Assembly (NCBI GenBank): GCA_958450325.1
Contig: OY288261.1
Span: forward strand, 14,311,277 to 14,375,276
DNA from: Agrostemma githago
Lineage: Eukaryota > Streptophyta > Magnoliopsida > Caryophyllales > Caryophyllaceae
DNA length: 64,000 bases
Direction: 5' to 3'
In this document: piece after piece, positions 30,483 to 41,400 of the stretch
How positions within the stretch are numbered: position 1 is the first letter of the stretch
Layout: each line of letters begins with the position of its first letter
Notes under the pieces: model-generated
What the model was told of the DNA's origin: nothing
Databases searched by the model: none
The model's input: the letters and a program-made list of their open reading frames with translations, nothing else
Position numbers and translations under genes: made by a program

Positions 30483-30590
30483 CACTCGATCGAGTGCCTT
30501 GGCTCACTCGATCGAGTGACCCCTCAAAAATGAGGTAGAAGGTTTTTACGAAGGGCACTCGACCGAGTCCCTCCTATGACTCGATCGAGT
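30483..30590. repeat. CACTCGATCGAGTG array, mid-LTR (LTR B)
   Basis: Perfect 14-mers at 30483-30496 and 30505-30518, a one-mismatch copy near 30556-30568 and a 12-mer at 30579-30590. Confidence 0.9.
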
Positions 30591-31410
30591 GGCCTACAAC
30601 GTGAGCCTTCTACATGTTACAAGCCTCGATAAACCTTTTTCTACGACTTCGGTCGTCACGTGTTAAGTCCATCACGTGTTTATTCTTTCAAAATCATGCA
30701 TCGTACCATTCGCTAATCATCTAATTTACTAATATTATTGTTATTATATCGTTTATTGTAATTTTGCTCGTTATTTTGTATTGTCCGGGTTGTATTTCCG
30801 CCCGCGTAACTTGTATTTGTTTTCGATTTCATTTCTTTTGGTTGTTCGTCATTTATATTTTTATAAACGGACCTCGCATGCTAAAGTATTTCGACATAAG
30901 ACTAAATGGATTAAAACGACGTAGCTTAACATACAATTCGCATGCTTAGCAAAAAGTGATTGTTTTCATAACATTCGATCGTCCAACTAACGCGCGTACA
31001 CGAAAACGAACGATATCTAAGTAGAGGCCGCTAAGAGCGGGCGGGGTTGGCTGTCCTTCGTGGGCGTCCCAACACGTACCCTCACCCCTTACTCAGAACC
31101 ATGGTTTCCGGATGTCCGAAACCGTTGGCATACGAGAGTCATTTGATGCACGATTCCCGATAACTCGGAGTCGGTATCGTAATGCAAAAGGAACGAACCC
31201 CTAAACTCTAGCACCAAAAGCGGGCCGTGCTTTGTGCACTATATGCCTAAGTGTAGAATGGGTTCGAACGGGTCCGAACTCCCACAAAGTTCGGTGGCGA
31301 CTCCTAACTTCTATTTAAATTTCAACCCGAGATCAATCTTACCACGAGATTCATTCGCCTACCCAAACTCGCGCATGGCCGCGTCGGGGGGGACCTATGT
31401 CATGTCCACA

Positions 31411-32580
31411 AGCCCCTAGAGGTGGTGTGAACTATTTGGGCATGTTCTATGTCGACCGCAGGTTGAGTTCCCGTGTTTGGGGCTGGTAACTGGTTTGGAT
31501 GTTTTTGTAAATGTGGAGCTAGGTCGTAAGTGGATTTGATGATTTGAAATCTGGAGCTCAATTTGTGGAGCTAAGGCTTCGAGGGTAGGGTATTGTAATG
31601 TGGTAGGAAATGGGGAAGTCGAGTAAAAATGACTCGAGCTTCGATCGAGGTAGGTTTGATGATGTGGGATTTGGTTTCCATGTCTGGCCCTAATGGTTAA
31701 GGTGTATCCTATGGAGCTTGAATCCTCAAAATTCCGGGCTGCCTCTTAGCCTAGGTCGCGAGAAGGTCTTGAGGGTTGTAATGTGGGAAGGCTAGATGTG
31801 GTGTTAGCTGACCTACTTGATTGTTTCTCCCCTATTTGATGGTATGGGCCTCGATAATTTTTTAATTGACCGTACCCCGGTCAAGGGACTTTCACTTGAG
31901 TTGACCGCTGACCACGGTCATGGGTTTTTGAATTTTTTTTTTTGGGTTGACCTCTTGGCCCCGGTCATGGGATTCTTCATTTGAGTTGACCGTGTCTCGG
32001 TCAAGGGATTGATCGTACTCTAGCCGAAAGATTCTTTTTTGGGTTGACCTCTTAGATGTTGAGAGTTCTTTTTGGAACGTGGCCAGCTCTTTTATTTTGG
32101 CCTTTTGCTTTTTCCTTGAACTTTTGACTTTTTTGTCAAGCATTTTTTTTTGTCAGACTAACACCTAAGGTAGGGATTGGTTGGTCTTTTTGGAGGGGTG
32201 TTTATTGTGGAAAATGGGCTTGCCTCCCATCTTGAACCCAAACTAGGAGACTACCTAAATTTGTCATAGGATTCGATACTCCTCCTGCTAAGGGTAGTTA
32301 TGTGGCTTTCTATGCCAGACATGGAACAGGTAAAGGAAAACACGGGTCTCGGTTCCCCTGCAGTCATTATAGATGTGCCTATAATAGTCACGTGCATGTA
32401 CTCATAGTGTATGATGGTGTTCATCATGTTCTCGGAAACACATAAGGAAAGCATATACGAGGGATAGAAAAGCTTATTTTATTTGATTGTGAAAAGATGA
32501 CAGAATACAGTTGACTCTGACTCTGACTTGAAATTGAAAGAAATAGTACATCCTAGACTCGGACTCAGACTCGAACTTAA
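31411..32580 (-). other. Element D interior of unknown content
   Basis: No convincing coding sequence. It contains the TTGACC-rich repeat (31866-32049) and, at 32553-32575, an acidic Glu-Ser hexanucleotide tract resembling the linker of element A pol. The latter suggests that the sequence between the gag C-terminus and the pol linker was deleted. Confidence 0.5.
31866..32049. repeat. TTGACC/CGGTCA repeat cluster
   Basis: Five TTGACC words (31866, 31900, 31947, 31986, 32044) alternate with four CGGTCA words followed by AGGGA or TGGG, forming an imperfect tandem of roughly 35-50 bp. TTGAC is the core of WRKY-factor W-boxes; that the cluster is a regulatory site is only a suggestion. Confidence 0.6.
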
Positions 32581-32625
32581 ATCAAATCTGGACTCTCGGA
32601 TGATGTCGTCAGTAGTCTTCGGCTT

Positions 32626-33489
32626 CTAAGGACTCAAGTGGATGTGCAGTATAGCCTTCGGTAAAAACTTCACCCAGATCTTCATTATGTCGAAGATCAT
32701 CTTCAATCCTAGTGCCCATTTCGGTAAGCACCGCAGAGTTTGAAATCCGGCATACCTAAGATGGACGCGGTAGGAGGGTAGAAGGTTGTTGATGAACGCC
32801 TCCACTAGTGTCTTCTCGTTGGGCTTGTCTACCAGCTTAACACTCTCGGCCCGCCAACGTTGAAGGTATTTGGTGAAACCTTCTGTTGGATCTTGGGCCA
32901 TGACTTCTAGAGTCCGCATGGTAGTCTGAAGTTCAATATTATCATAATAGTTTTGAGCGAACTCGGCAGCCACATCTTCCCAAGTTGGGAATCTTTTTGT
33001 ATTAAGCCTATAGAACCATGCTTTTGGGTATTTCCCGAGGGATGTGCCGAATAGATTGATGAACATGTCGGCTTTGACCCCCTTGATTGCCATAAACCCC
33101 TTGAAGGCTTGGAGGTGTAGTAATGGATCCTTCGTCCCTTCGAATATGGGTAACCCCTCTAAGTTAAGATCTTTTGGTAGTTTCTCACTAATGGGTGTAT
33201 AGTCTCGGGAGTTTTCAACACGGATGTTGTTCCCTTGGAGGGCACGGAACTGTTCCTCGAGCATACACATTGTGCTTATCAGTTTGGCAAATGGCTCAGT
33301 ATTCACCAACCCAGAATTGAAGTCTTGTCGTTCAATGACAGTAAGACGAGAATTCATGGCCTCTAGGTCGGTTTTTATGAACCCTAGCTGGGTTTCAACC
33401 ATGGCCTGCCTACTAGCCATTGTCTCCAGCAAAGCCTTCATTTCATTAACGGTGTTTTCCATGTCCCTATTCGCGGTTGTGGATGCCAT
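32626..33489 (-). pseudogene. Element D gag, frameshifted
   Basis: Homologue of element A gag. I chose the start at MASTTANRD (33489) rather than the longer frame from 33546, because the upstream part has no counterpart. The core is kept: PIFEGTKDPLLHLQAFKGFM, LFGTSLGKYPKAWFYRLN, WEDVAAEFAQNYYDN, EGFTKYLQRWRAESVKL, VEAFINNLLPSYRVHLRYA. Near 32755 the homologous frame (EMGTRIEDDLR) moves to another phase and soon stops; the zinc-knuckle part is absent. Confidence 0.85.
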
Positions 33490-33546
33490 ACTCTGCGAGA
33501 ATACCCACGTAATCAGAAATGTTGCTTCGGAACTCGAACACGCCAA

Positions 33547-35270
33547 GGCATAGGAAATAGCGCGGGAGGAAAGACAACTCCGGTTTGACTCGGGTAGACT
33601 CTCTTAAGACAAATATGTAGGGTGCGATCCTCAGAGTGACCGTGATTAATCGCTCCGTTGGAGAATAGCCCCCAGGTGAGACTAAGGACTCTAATAGGAC
33701 TCAGATGGTGTGGCATCTAAGTGACTCAAAAGTGGGGTACGTGAGGCAACACGTGTAAGACATGACCCTTAGAGCAATCGTGATTGACCACTCTGCTGAA
33801 GGGTAGCCCCCGAGTAGGATCGAGGTTTTGTTAAGACTCGAGTGTCGGACGAATGACCTTTAGATGTAAGGATCACGAACCTTTTGTTATAGGGCTATGC
33901 CTTGTAAAAGGTTGACTCGGCCTCGAGGAAAGGCAGACGGGGTAAGGGAAGAAACTTGCGATGTGAAATCGGCAGAGTTTCGACGCTAGAGACCCTTGAC
34001 TTGACTCGAATAAGGATGACCCTGGGATTAAGGCATACCCTTAAGTTAAAGGGTTTGTGAGTTGGGATGACTCGACTAACGGATTGAAAGACGAGCGAGA
34101 TTCCCTTAGGAAAGGTCGTGGGGACCGTCCTGTTGGAGGGAAAGATCGCGTAAGACTTTCTAGTTAGGACTCGAGTGTTTAGACGAACCTTCGATTTACG
34201 AGTGTATGACTCGTGTTGGTTGGTTATGCCTTTAGAATAAGGCGGACTAGGATGGGGAAGAAACCCGTAATGTAGGATCGACGGAGTTTCGACGCTATAG
34301 ATCTTCGGTGAACCTATGAAAGACCTGACACACGGATAACGGTAAGTCCTAGGACAAGAAGGGTTTTGAAAAAAATGATTGAATTTTGAAAATTGAGAGG
34401 ACGGTCCTGTCTTTTTGAAATTAGCAACATGCCGACAGGCCCGGGTTTTTGAGAAGTTGGAATGGTTGCGAGTAATTTCGCATTTTGAAAATTTAGGAGG
34501 CGATCCCGTCTTTTGAAATTGGCAGCGTGCCGACAGGATCGAGTTTTTTTGAAAGTCGAAAGTTTGGAATTTCGAAAATTTGAACATCGAAAATGAATTT
34601 CCGAAAATTTGAAAAAATCAAAAACAGGATCCCGAAGATTTGAAAATCGAAAACGGCATCCCAGAGATTTGGAAATTGAAAATGACATCTCGAAGATTTG
34701 AAAATCGAAATTGAATTTTGAAAATTCGAAAATGGAAAGGGAATCGAAAAATCGAATATTGAAATGGACAGCATGCCCGCTAGAAAATAGGCTTATTTTT
34801 TAGTCAAATCGTAAATCTAAATTTCGGCAGCATTCCGAGTTTTTGAAAATTGGATGTTTTGAAAAGATGTTTTTTTTAAATGACGGTTTTTGAAAAATGA
34901 CACGGAAACCAAGTAGCACGTAATCAAATAAGCATTATGATGACACCATGTATGCTTTACGCTAAGTCTCGGTCGGTCAAAATCAGGTCTATACCAACAC
35001 CGATGGCTCTCTCGTAAATCAGGACGGACTTCCTAAGCCGAGTTGGTCTTAGAACATGCCGCGAAACCCATACAAGTTCGGCCATAGATATCTTTAGCGC
35101 ACCCATTTAGGAATGCACCGCGATATAGTGGGACGTCGGTCACAAGTAACCGGCCCGGGTAAAAATGGGTTATGCATGAACCATCGAACTAAAACGCGTA
35201 CATTATTAATCGAACGATTTCTATTCGAGTCTCACCCTAGGAATCGCGATGACAAGTAGTACATCAAGTA
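33547..35270 (-). other. Leader of element D, no gene
   Basis: About 1.7 kb between primer site and gag. On the plus strand, 34360-34890 is full of GAAAATTTGAAAATCGAAAA-type words in a degenerate short-period repeat, and 33560-34330 has two similar blocks about 300 bp apart that contain CTCGAGTGTT and GTTTCGACGCTA (33950-33990 and 34285-34300). The reading frames here are low-complexity and unconvincing. Confidence 0.6.
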
Positions 35271-35288
35271 TCCCCAGCGGAGTCGCCA
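35271..35288 (-). other. Primer-binding site of element D (tRNA-Arg type)
   Basis: The minus strand reads TGGCGACTCCGCTGGGGA three bases from the LTR end at 35292, identical to the primer site of element A. Confidence 0.8.
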
Positions 35289-36113
35289 AATTGTGGACAT
35301 GACATAGGTCCACCCCGACGCGGCCACGCGCGGGTTTGGGTAGGCGAATGAATCTCGTGGTAAGATTGATCTCGGGTCAAAATTTAAATTGAAGTTAGGA
35401 GTCGCCACCGAACTTTGTGGGAGTTCGGACCCGTTCGAACCCACTCTACAGTTAGGCGTATCATGCACAAAGCACGGCCCTCTTTAGTGCTAGAGTTTAT
35501 GGGTTCATCCCTTTGCATTACGATACCGACGTCGAGTTATCGGGAATCGTGCATCAAATGACTCTCGTGTGCCAACGGTTTCGGATATCCGGAAACCATT
35601 GTTCTGAGTAAGGAGTGAAGGTACGTGTTGGGAAGCCCACAAAGGACACCCAACCCCGCCCGCTCTTAGCGGCCTCTACTAAGATACCGTTCGATTTTCA
35701 TGTACGCGCGTTAGTTTGACGATTGAATGTTATGTAAACGACATTTTAACTAAGCATGTGAATTATGTGTAAACTACGTCATTTAATGCATCTAGTTCAC
35801 GTCAAAGTGGTTTAGCATGTGAGATTCATTTATAAAACAAAAACATCGAAAATAAACAAAACTCGTAAATGGATATAACATATATACATGGGCGGAAATA
35901 CAACCCGGACAATACAAAACGACAAACGATATTAGCATACTCTCAATAATAACGGAAATGTAAGTAGATTAGATGATTAGAGAATGGTACGATGCATGAT
36001 TTAGAAAGAATTAGCACATGATGGACTTGACACGTGACGACTAGAAAAATCGTAAAAATATTTGATGAGGCTTTAAATGATGTAGGAAGCTCACGTAAAA
36101 GCATTGTAAAGGC

Positions 36114-36222
36114 CACTCGATCGAGTCATAAGAGGGACTCGATCGAGTGCCCTTAGTGAGGGCCTCCTGCCTCTGTTTTGGGGTTTCACTCGATCGAGTG
36201 AGCCATTGTACTTGATCGAGTG
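36114..36222. repeat. CACTCGATCGAGTG array, mid-LTR (LTR D)
   Basis: Copies at 36114-36126, 36137-36149 and a perfect 14-mer at 36187-36200, plus a degenerate copy near 36210-36222. Confidence 0.9.
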
Positions 36223-36901
36223 CCCCCTGTTCGAGCTGCTGCTTGTTTTCGTAGAGGTGATAACTTCGAATTTAACGATTTTAAAATCGATAGTTAACCG
36301 AGTTACGTAAAAATATTAGGTAATTTAAACTTAACTCGGTTTTCGATACTCATAACATGCAATATACGGTTACGAGATCGGTATCGGATATTTTGAAATG
36401 AGTTTTATGAAATCGTTTTAAATTTGATTAGGACGAAATTGATTCCCTCCGCGTCACGACATCGTTACTAATCCTTACGGATTACGTGATGTTTAATTTT
36501 GTGTCAACGGGTTTCATACTAATCTCGAAAATGGCATCGGACACGTTTAACTACGTGTTACCGCGATTGCGTTATGCCCTTAAGTATTTAGGGCGGCGCT
36601 CCTCGAAAGGGTGCCACCACTGTTACAACTTGTAAAGGGATTAAATGGACTTGAAGCAGAAACCATAATTAAACGTGTTCAATCTGAAAGCGGTTTAAAT
36701 ATTATATAATTATACGCGGTATTAGTGTTATAACGAAATGTAAATAAATGATAATAAAAAAAATGTTAGTGGTTAGAGTACGTAAAATGAAACGTTAGAA
36801 TGCAAAAATAAATTAAAAAAGGTTAGAAACAAGGAATTAGAATGTTAATGCAAAAATAAAAGGTTAGCGTCGTTAATATCGACTAATAATAATAGTACGT
36901 G

Positions 36902-36904
<3 letters not shown>

Positions 36905-36970
<66 letters not shown>
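36905..36970. repeat. (AT)n(GT)n microsatellite in LTR D
   Basis: About 30 bp of AT followed by about 36 bp of GT. The related LTR fragment at 9286-10787 stops exactly at the start of this tract, and LTR B lacks it. Confidence 0.95.
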
Positions 36971-36974
<4 letters not shown>

Positions 36975-37280
36975 TGACGAGAAAGAGAGGGAAGAAAAAA
37001 AGAAGTCGGGATTTGATTTACACCCTCAACCTACATGCTTCAGTCTCGGAATACGGGCTCGTCTAGTAGCGGCAAAGGCGCGGGAGCGTCAAGATATGTG
37101 GGATGAGTTAGGGTGTGTATGGTTGTAGAGACGATGATCTTGGTCTTCGACGAGTTTTGATCTCGAGACATGTGTGTGTGTGTGAGATTGTAAGGTTGTA
37201 ATGTGATGGAGAAAATGATGATTAAAAGTTAGGGTTGCCAAGGTTGTAAAAAAAGATCTAAATGAATGTGTAGTGGAGGA

Positions 37281-37290
37281 TTATATATAG
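37281..37290 (-). promoter_or_regulatory. LTR D TATA box
   Basis: CTATATATAA on the minus strand, placed just downstream of the palindrome array in element orientation, as in LTRs B and C. Confidence 0.6.
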
Positions 37291-37311
37291 AGCTCACCCC
37301 GATTTAGGGTT

Positions 37312-37422
37312 ACTCGATCGAGTGGCCCTAAGTGCACTCGATCGAGTGGCTCAAAAAAAGGCGTATGTTTGGATTTTTGCGAATGCACTCGATCGAGTGG
37401 GCTCATGGCACTCGATCGAGTG
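37312..37422. repeat. CACTCGATCGAGTG array, promoter-proximal (LTR D)
   Basis: Copies at 37312-37325, 37335-37348, 37386-37399 and 37409-37422; the last three are perfect 14-mers. Confidence 0.9.
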
Positions 37423-37851
37423 CGGTTAGCCGGGTGAGACAAAATAGGAGGGGTTGAGATATTTATGCTTACTTTTGACTTGGCTGACTTGTTGGTTGTG
37501 TTTGTTTTGGGCTGTTTCTAGAAGCTTGCAGAGTCGGTTTCGACTTGAACCGGGTTTTGGGTCGTAAAAAGACAGTTTTATTTCCGGTGACGGTTTTGGC
37601 TCAAATTAGTCTCATTTTATTGGAAACGACCCACTGAGTCTGGATTTGAGGTCGGTTTTGAGAGATTTGTACTTCGATAAGTGCCCACGTCGGATACTAT
37701 CGATTCTGAGTCCGTATTCGTGCGCATTAAGTCATGTTTTCGTCCGATCATCATCGGGTGTTTTGTTGGAAGCTGCTATAGACACTAGCAGGCAAAATGC
37801 GGGTGTCTACAGTCCGATAGGAGGAATTGGCACAATTCATACGAAGAAGCA

Positions 37852-39460
37852 ATGTACACTAAGAATGATCCATACCAAGATTGGCGTACAAAACTTGCAA
37901 GGCGTAAAAACATTATCAAATTAAGGGATATCCGATTAAGGAAATTAATGCAAGCATCGTTGCAAAACACCCCTGACAACCAGATTGAAAATCTGACGAC
38001 AAGTACGGAATTCACACTTATGCAATCGTTTCTACATTCTTCCAATGACAATTGATCATAGGAAATATATGTGCGTCCATATGTTTGTTTCCTGCAGCTG
38101 CTATTGGTCGTGTTGTTGACGACATTCGTAAAGCATGTGAGAACGACTCATCAACACCGAGAAGTCTGAAATCTAACAGGTGGTTCAACGCATCATCTCA
38201 TGGTGACTTAATAATTAAAAGTCTTGCACGTGATATCTTTGGAGAAGTTAGCGAAGAACATCCTGGTAGTGCTGACACTACTGAGGCAACAAGGCCGTGT
38301 CACTTCTTTACGAATGTATAAACCCGACCAATGCTCTAGCCGCTGATATTTGAAAATGCTTATTTACTTAATAGGGTGTGAAGGCTATGATGACATTGGG
38401 GATCCAGAGTATAGATGCCAAAGATGCGTTGTGCAAATGTGGTATGGCGAGAGAGATAGAATGGACCGAAGACCGTTGGTACCTTGTTTCAACATGTGTT
38501 GTAGGGACGGTATTGTGGGATTGTTGTATTTAACTGAACCACCTCAAACACTGAAAGATCTTGTGGACAGTGTCCATCCGAAAAGTAATCATTTCAAGGA
38601 TAACATCAGGTCTTACAACTCGATGCATGCTTTCACGTCAAGTGGCGGCAAGATTGACCACTCCGTAAATCAAGGTAGAGGACCGTACACTTTCAGGATA
38701 GGTGGGCAAAATTCGCATAGAATTGAAAGTCTACTACCAGTGAAGAATCAGCCTCCTAAATTTTACCAACTGTACATATATGACACTGAGGATGAGATTG
38801 AAAACAGGAAGAGGGCTCTTAGGTACGTTATTGTAGTTACTTCACTGATACCTTCCTTATTTTTAGCTAATTGGTACCCTGCATTATTTTTTCATCCTGG
38901 AATATGACATTTAATATGTACGCAGGGGTCATTCACAAACAATTGACAAGTTTGATGATTCTCTTATGGTTGAAATTAAGTGTATGATTGACGAGTACAA
39001 CCCATTGGCGAAGTCATTTCGGATGGCGAGAGACAGTATTTTGAATTCGGAAAACAGGTGTGAGGTCAGGTTGCGCCTTATCAGTGGGAGGCATACCGAC
39101 GGCAGAATTTACAATTTGCCTAACGTGTCGGAATTTGTTGCACTAATAGTTGGTGACATTGAAGACACAGTTAAGAATAGAGACATCGTCGTTGAAGAAA
39201 AAAGTGGGCAACTGCAGCAAATTTCAGAGTTGCATCTGTCGTACTTGACATTGCAGTATCCTCTTTTCTTTCCATGTGGTAAGGACAGGTTTCGTCTCGG
39301 TATAAGTCACTGCCAGGAGTCCGTAGACTCAAGTTCAAATCCAGAAACTGCACGTAATAAGCTTACACTAAGGGAGTGGTTTGCATTTCATTTGCAAGAT
39401 CAGTCTCTAGAGTTTGAACCTGATACTTTGCTTAGAGGGTGTAGGCTAAATTATTGTTGA
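37852..39460 (+). pseudogene. Helitron protein, N-terminal region
   Basis: Broken frames: 37852-38055, then 38350-38822 and 38926-39460. The last two join across an intron (38823-38925, GTACGT to ACGCAG) that splices in phase, giving EENRKRALR-like text before GHSQTIDKF. NHF, HSYNSMHAFTSSGG-type text and EYNPLAKSFRMARD are characteristic of the N-terminal part of plant Helitron proteins. The region 38056-38349 between the frames has no recognisable domain. A TGA after 39457 interrupts the frame, which continues in meaning at about 39462 (WVHND replaced; DGYTMIEAQ). Confidence 0.8.
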
Positions 39461-40919
39461 TGGGTACACAATGATTGAGGCTCAAGGTTTGAAATTTCTT
39501 CGATTTAATCAGCCTAGACTACGATCTGAGAACTACAAAGAACTTTATAATGTTGTCGCCAATTGAGAGACTGATCCGTCCTCCGTCGGGGTGAAGTATA
39601 TTATTCCTTCAAGCTTTGTTGGCGGAAAAGGTTACATGAGGGAGAATTACCAGGATACGATGACTATCTGCAAGTGGTACGGCTATCCTGATCTCTTCAT
39701 CACGTTCACTTGCAACCCTAAGTGGCCCGAAATTGAAAGGTTTGTAAAGAAGCATGGGCTGAAAGCCGAAGATAGACTCGATATAGTAACACAGGTATTC
39801 AAGCAGAAGCTCGAGCTACTAATGAGAGATTTTAAGGATAATCACATTTTCGGTAGAACAAGAGCAGGTTATGATGCTTTTCCCTTGCATAGTTTCTCAC
39901 TCTTTGTTTTCTTACGCTACAATTTATCTAACTTTTTAATATTTTCGAAATTCTTTCAGTTGTATACACCATTAAGTTTCAGAAACGTTGGCTTCCTCAT
40001 GCTCACATCCTACTATTCCTTCAACGTGAAGATAAGTTTCCCGATGCAAGTGACCTTGACAGTATAGTCTCTGCAGAAATACCTGATCCAGTGGATAACC
40101 CAACTCTACATCAAGCTGTTAAAGATCTACCATGTGGTCTTGCAAATAAAAAGTCCCCTTACATGGTTGATGGAGTTTGTCACAGTGCATAATGGGTATG
40201 TTGTCCCGTACAACGCAGAATTATTGGAAAAATACCATGCACACATAAACGTGGAGTGGTGTAATCAAGCCCGTTCTATTAAATATCTTTTCAAGTACAT
40301 AAACAAGGGGTACGATCGTGTTACAGACGGGGCTGCGACGAGGAGGAATCCCGATGAAATCGATCACATTAAGGAGTACTATGACTGCCGATATATTTCC
40401 CCATGCGAGGCAACGTGGCCTATATTTGCATTTGACATTCATTACAGGACCCCACCCATCCTACGTTTAGATTATCATCTTCCGAATGAGCAGAATGTAG
40501 TATACAACGACGATGATCCGCTTGAAGATATTGTCGCACGGTCCAATGGTGCGAGGACAAAGTTCACCGTGTGGTTAGAGTACAATGCCAACCATGATGA
40601 ATCAAGAAATATAACGTACGCGAAATTTCCCACCAAGTACGTTTGGCATCAAAAAGAGAAGTGTTGGGCACCACGCAAACAAGGTTTTAGTTTAGGGAGA
40701 ATGTTTCACATGTCACCGACTGGAGGAGAGCGGTACTACATGAGAACTCTTTTGAACTTCATTAAAGGACCTACAAAGTACGAGGACATTCGTACCGTTA
40801 ACGGGACTGTCCATGATACATTCAAAGATGCGTGTTATGCACTTGGGTTACTTGGGGACGGCAAGGAATATGTCGACGCAATTTTGGAGGCAAGTGATTG
40901 GGGTTCAGGATCTACTTAA
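39461..40919 (+). pseudogene. Helitron Rep (HUH endonuclease) domain
   Basis: This is the Helitron_like_N/Rep region: FVGGKGYMRENYQDTM, ICKWYGYPDLFITFTCNPKW (39655-39725), an intron 39868-39959, then the HUH metal-binding motif in RWLPHAHILLFL (His codons 39998-40000 and 40004-40006) and the twin-Tyr block SIKYLFKYINKGYDR (about 40276-40320). The Tyr residues nick and join DNA in rolling-circle transposition. About 35 residues appear to be missing between VDGVCHSA and NGYVVPYN near 40190, with a frame change, so the domain is not functional. Confidence 0.87.
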
Positions 40920-41096
40920 GAAGTATGTTTGCTACGTTGCTACTCTCAGGCAGTTTGATTCGCCCTGAGTACGTATGAGAACAGACCTGGCCCCATCTTT
41001 GTGACGATATCCTACATCGACGCAGGAAAGAATTACTGAATTTTGGTAACACTTATTCCCCTTAATTAAAAACTTCATTCGTTATTTACTTACAGG

Positions 41097-41400
41097 ATTT
41101 TTTCCACCTCAAAAATAGTTCTCAGTTGACATTGAATGCAGACCTGCAGATGACAGATGAAGAACTGCAGAATTATGCGTTAGCAAAAATAGAATCATCA
41201 CTGTAGACCAACGGCAACTCGCTTTCGAAATTCCCGGAAATGCGGCTGCCAGACTATAAACTCAACTGCATTAACTCTAATAGACTAATCTCTGATGAAC
41301 TGAACTATGACAGGGAGAAGTTGCATGCTGAACATCAACTGTATATGTCTTCCATAACTGACGAGCAGAGATCAGTGTACAATGAAATTATGAATGCTAT
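41097..41400 (+). pseudogene. Helitron helicase, linker before solo LTR
   Basis: The frame encodes MTDEELQNYALAKIESSL, a TAG, then RLISDELNYDREKL and ITDEQRSVYNEIMNAI, the sequence that directly precedes the Walker A motif in PIF1-like Helitron helicases. It stops at the TSD GCTAT where the LTR enters. The stretch 40920-41096 carries further degenerate Rep-helicase linker in shifted frames. Confidence 0.82.

Larger units (their letters stand above)
24964..31410 (+). mobile_element. Tat/Retand-like element B, 5'-truncated
   Basis: It begins in the pol segment just before the integrase and continues through the antisense ORF, polypurine tract and a full 3' LTR (28916-31410). LTR, gag and most of pol are missing at the junction with the 3' LTR stub of element A. 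It is the same lineage as A but a distinct subfamily, shared with C and D by LTR similarity. Confidence 0.87.
28916..31410 (+). repeat. 3' LTR of element B, 2495 bp
   Basis: It starts TGTAGACACC after the polypurine tract and ends CATGTCCACA. It is co-linear with LTR C and, inverted, with LTR D. It holds both palindrome arrays (29299-29407 and 30483-30590), a TATA box (29435-29442), a CT-rich tract near 29715 and the conserved block ending CGTGTCGGGG-like text near 31380. The AGCCC that follows (31411-31415) could be the target duplication, but the partner is absent. Confidence 0.88.
31411..37811 (-). mobile_element. Tat/Retand-like element D, inverted, deletion derivative
   Basis: Reading on the minus strand: 5' LTR (37811-35292), tRNA-Arg primer site (35288-35271), leader, gag (33489-32626) and then about 1.2 kb that matches no pol domain before the junction with LTR B at 31410. 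No protease, RT, RNase H or integrase is present. Its outer LTR end cuts into the Helitron that starts at 37812. It may be a non-autonomous derivative or a truncated copy; without a 3' LTR I cannot tell. Confidence 0.8.
35292..37811 (-). repeat. 5' LTR of element D, 2520 bp
   Basis: In plus coordinates it begins TGTGGACATGACATAGG (complement of the LTR end) and ends GGGTGTCTACA (complement of the start). It is the inverted counterpart of LTR B and contains both palindrome arrays (36114-36222, 37312-37422), a TATA box (37281-37290) and a TA/TG microsatellite (36905-36970). Confidence 0.88.

Noticed and set aside
38056..38349. Separate host gene between Helitron pieces
   Set aside because: Short frames without domains, surrounded by Helitron sequence; best seen as decayed Helitron N-terminal sequence.
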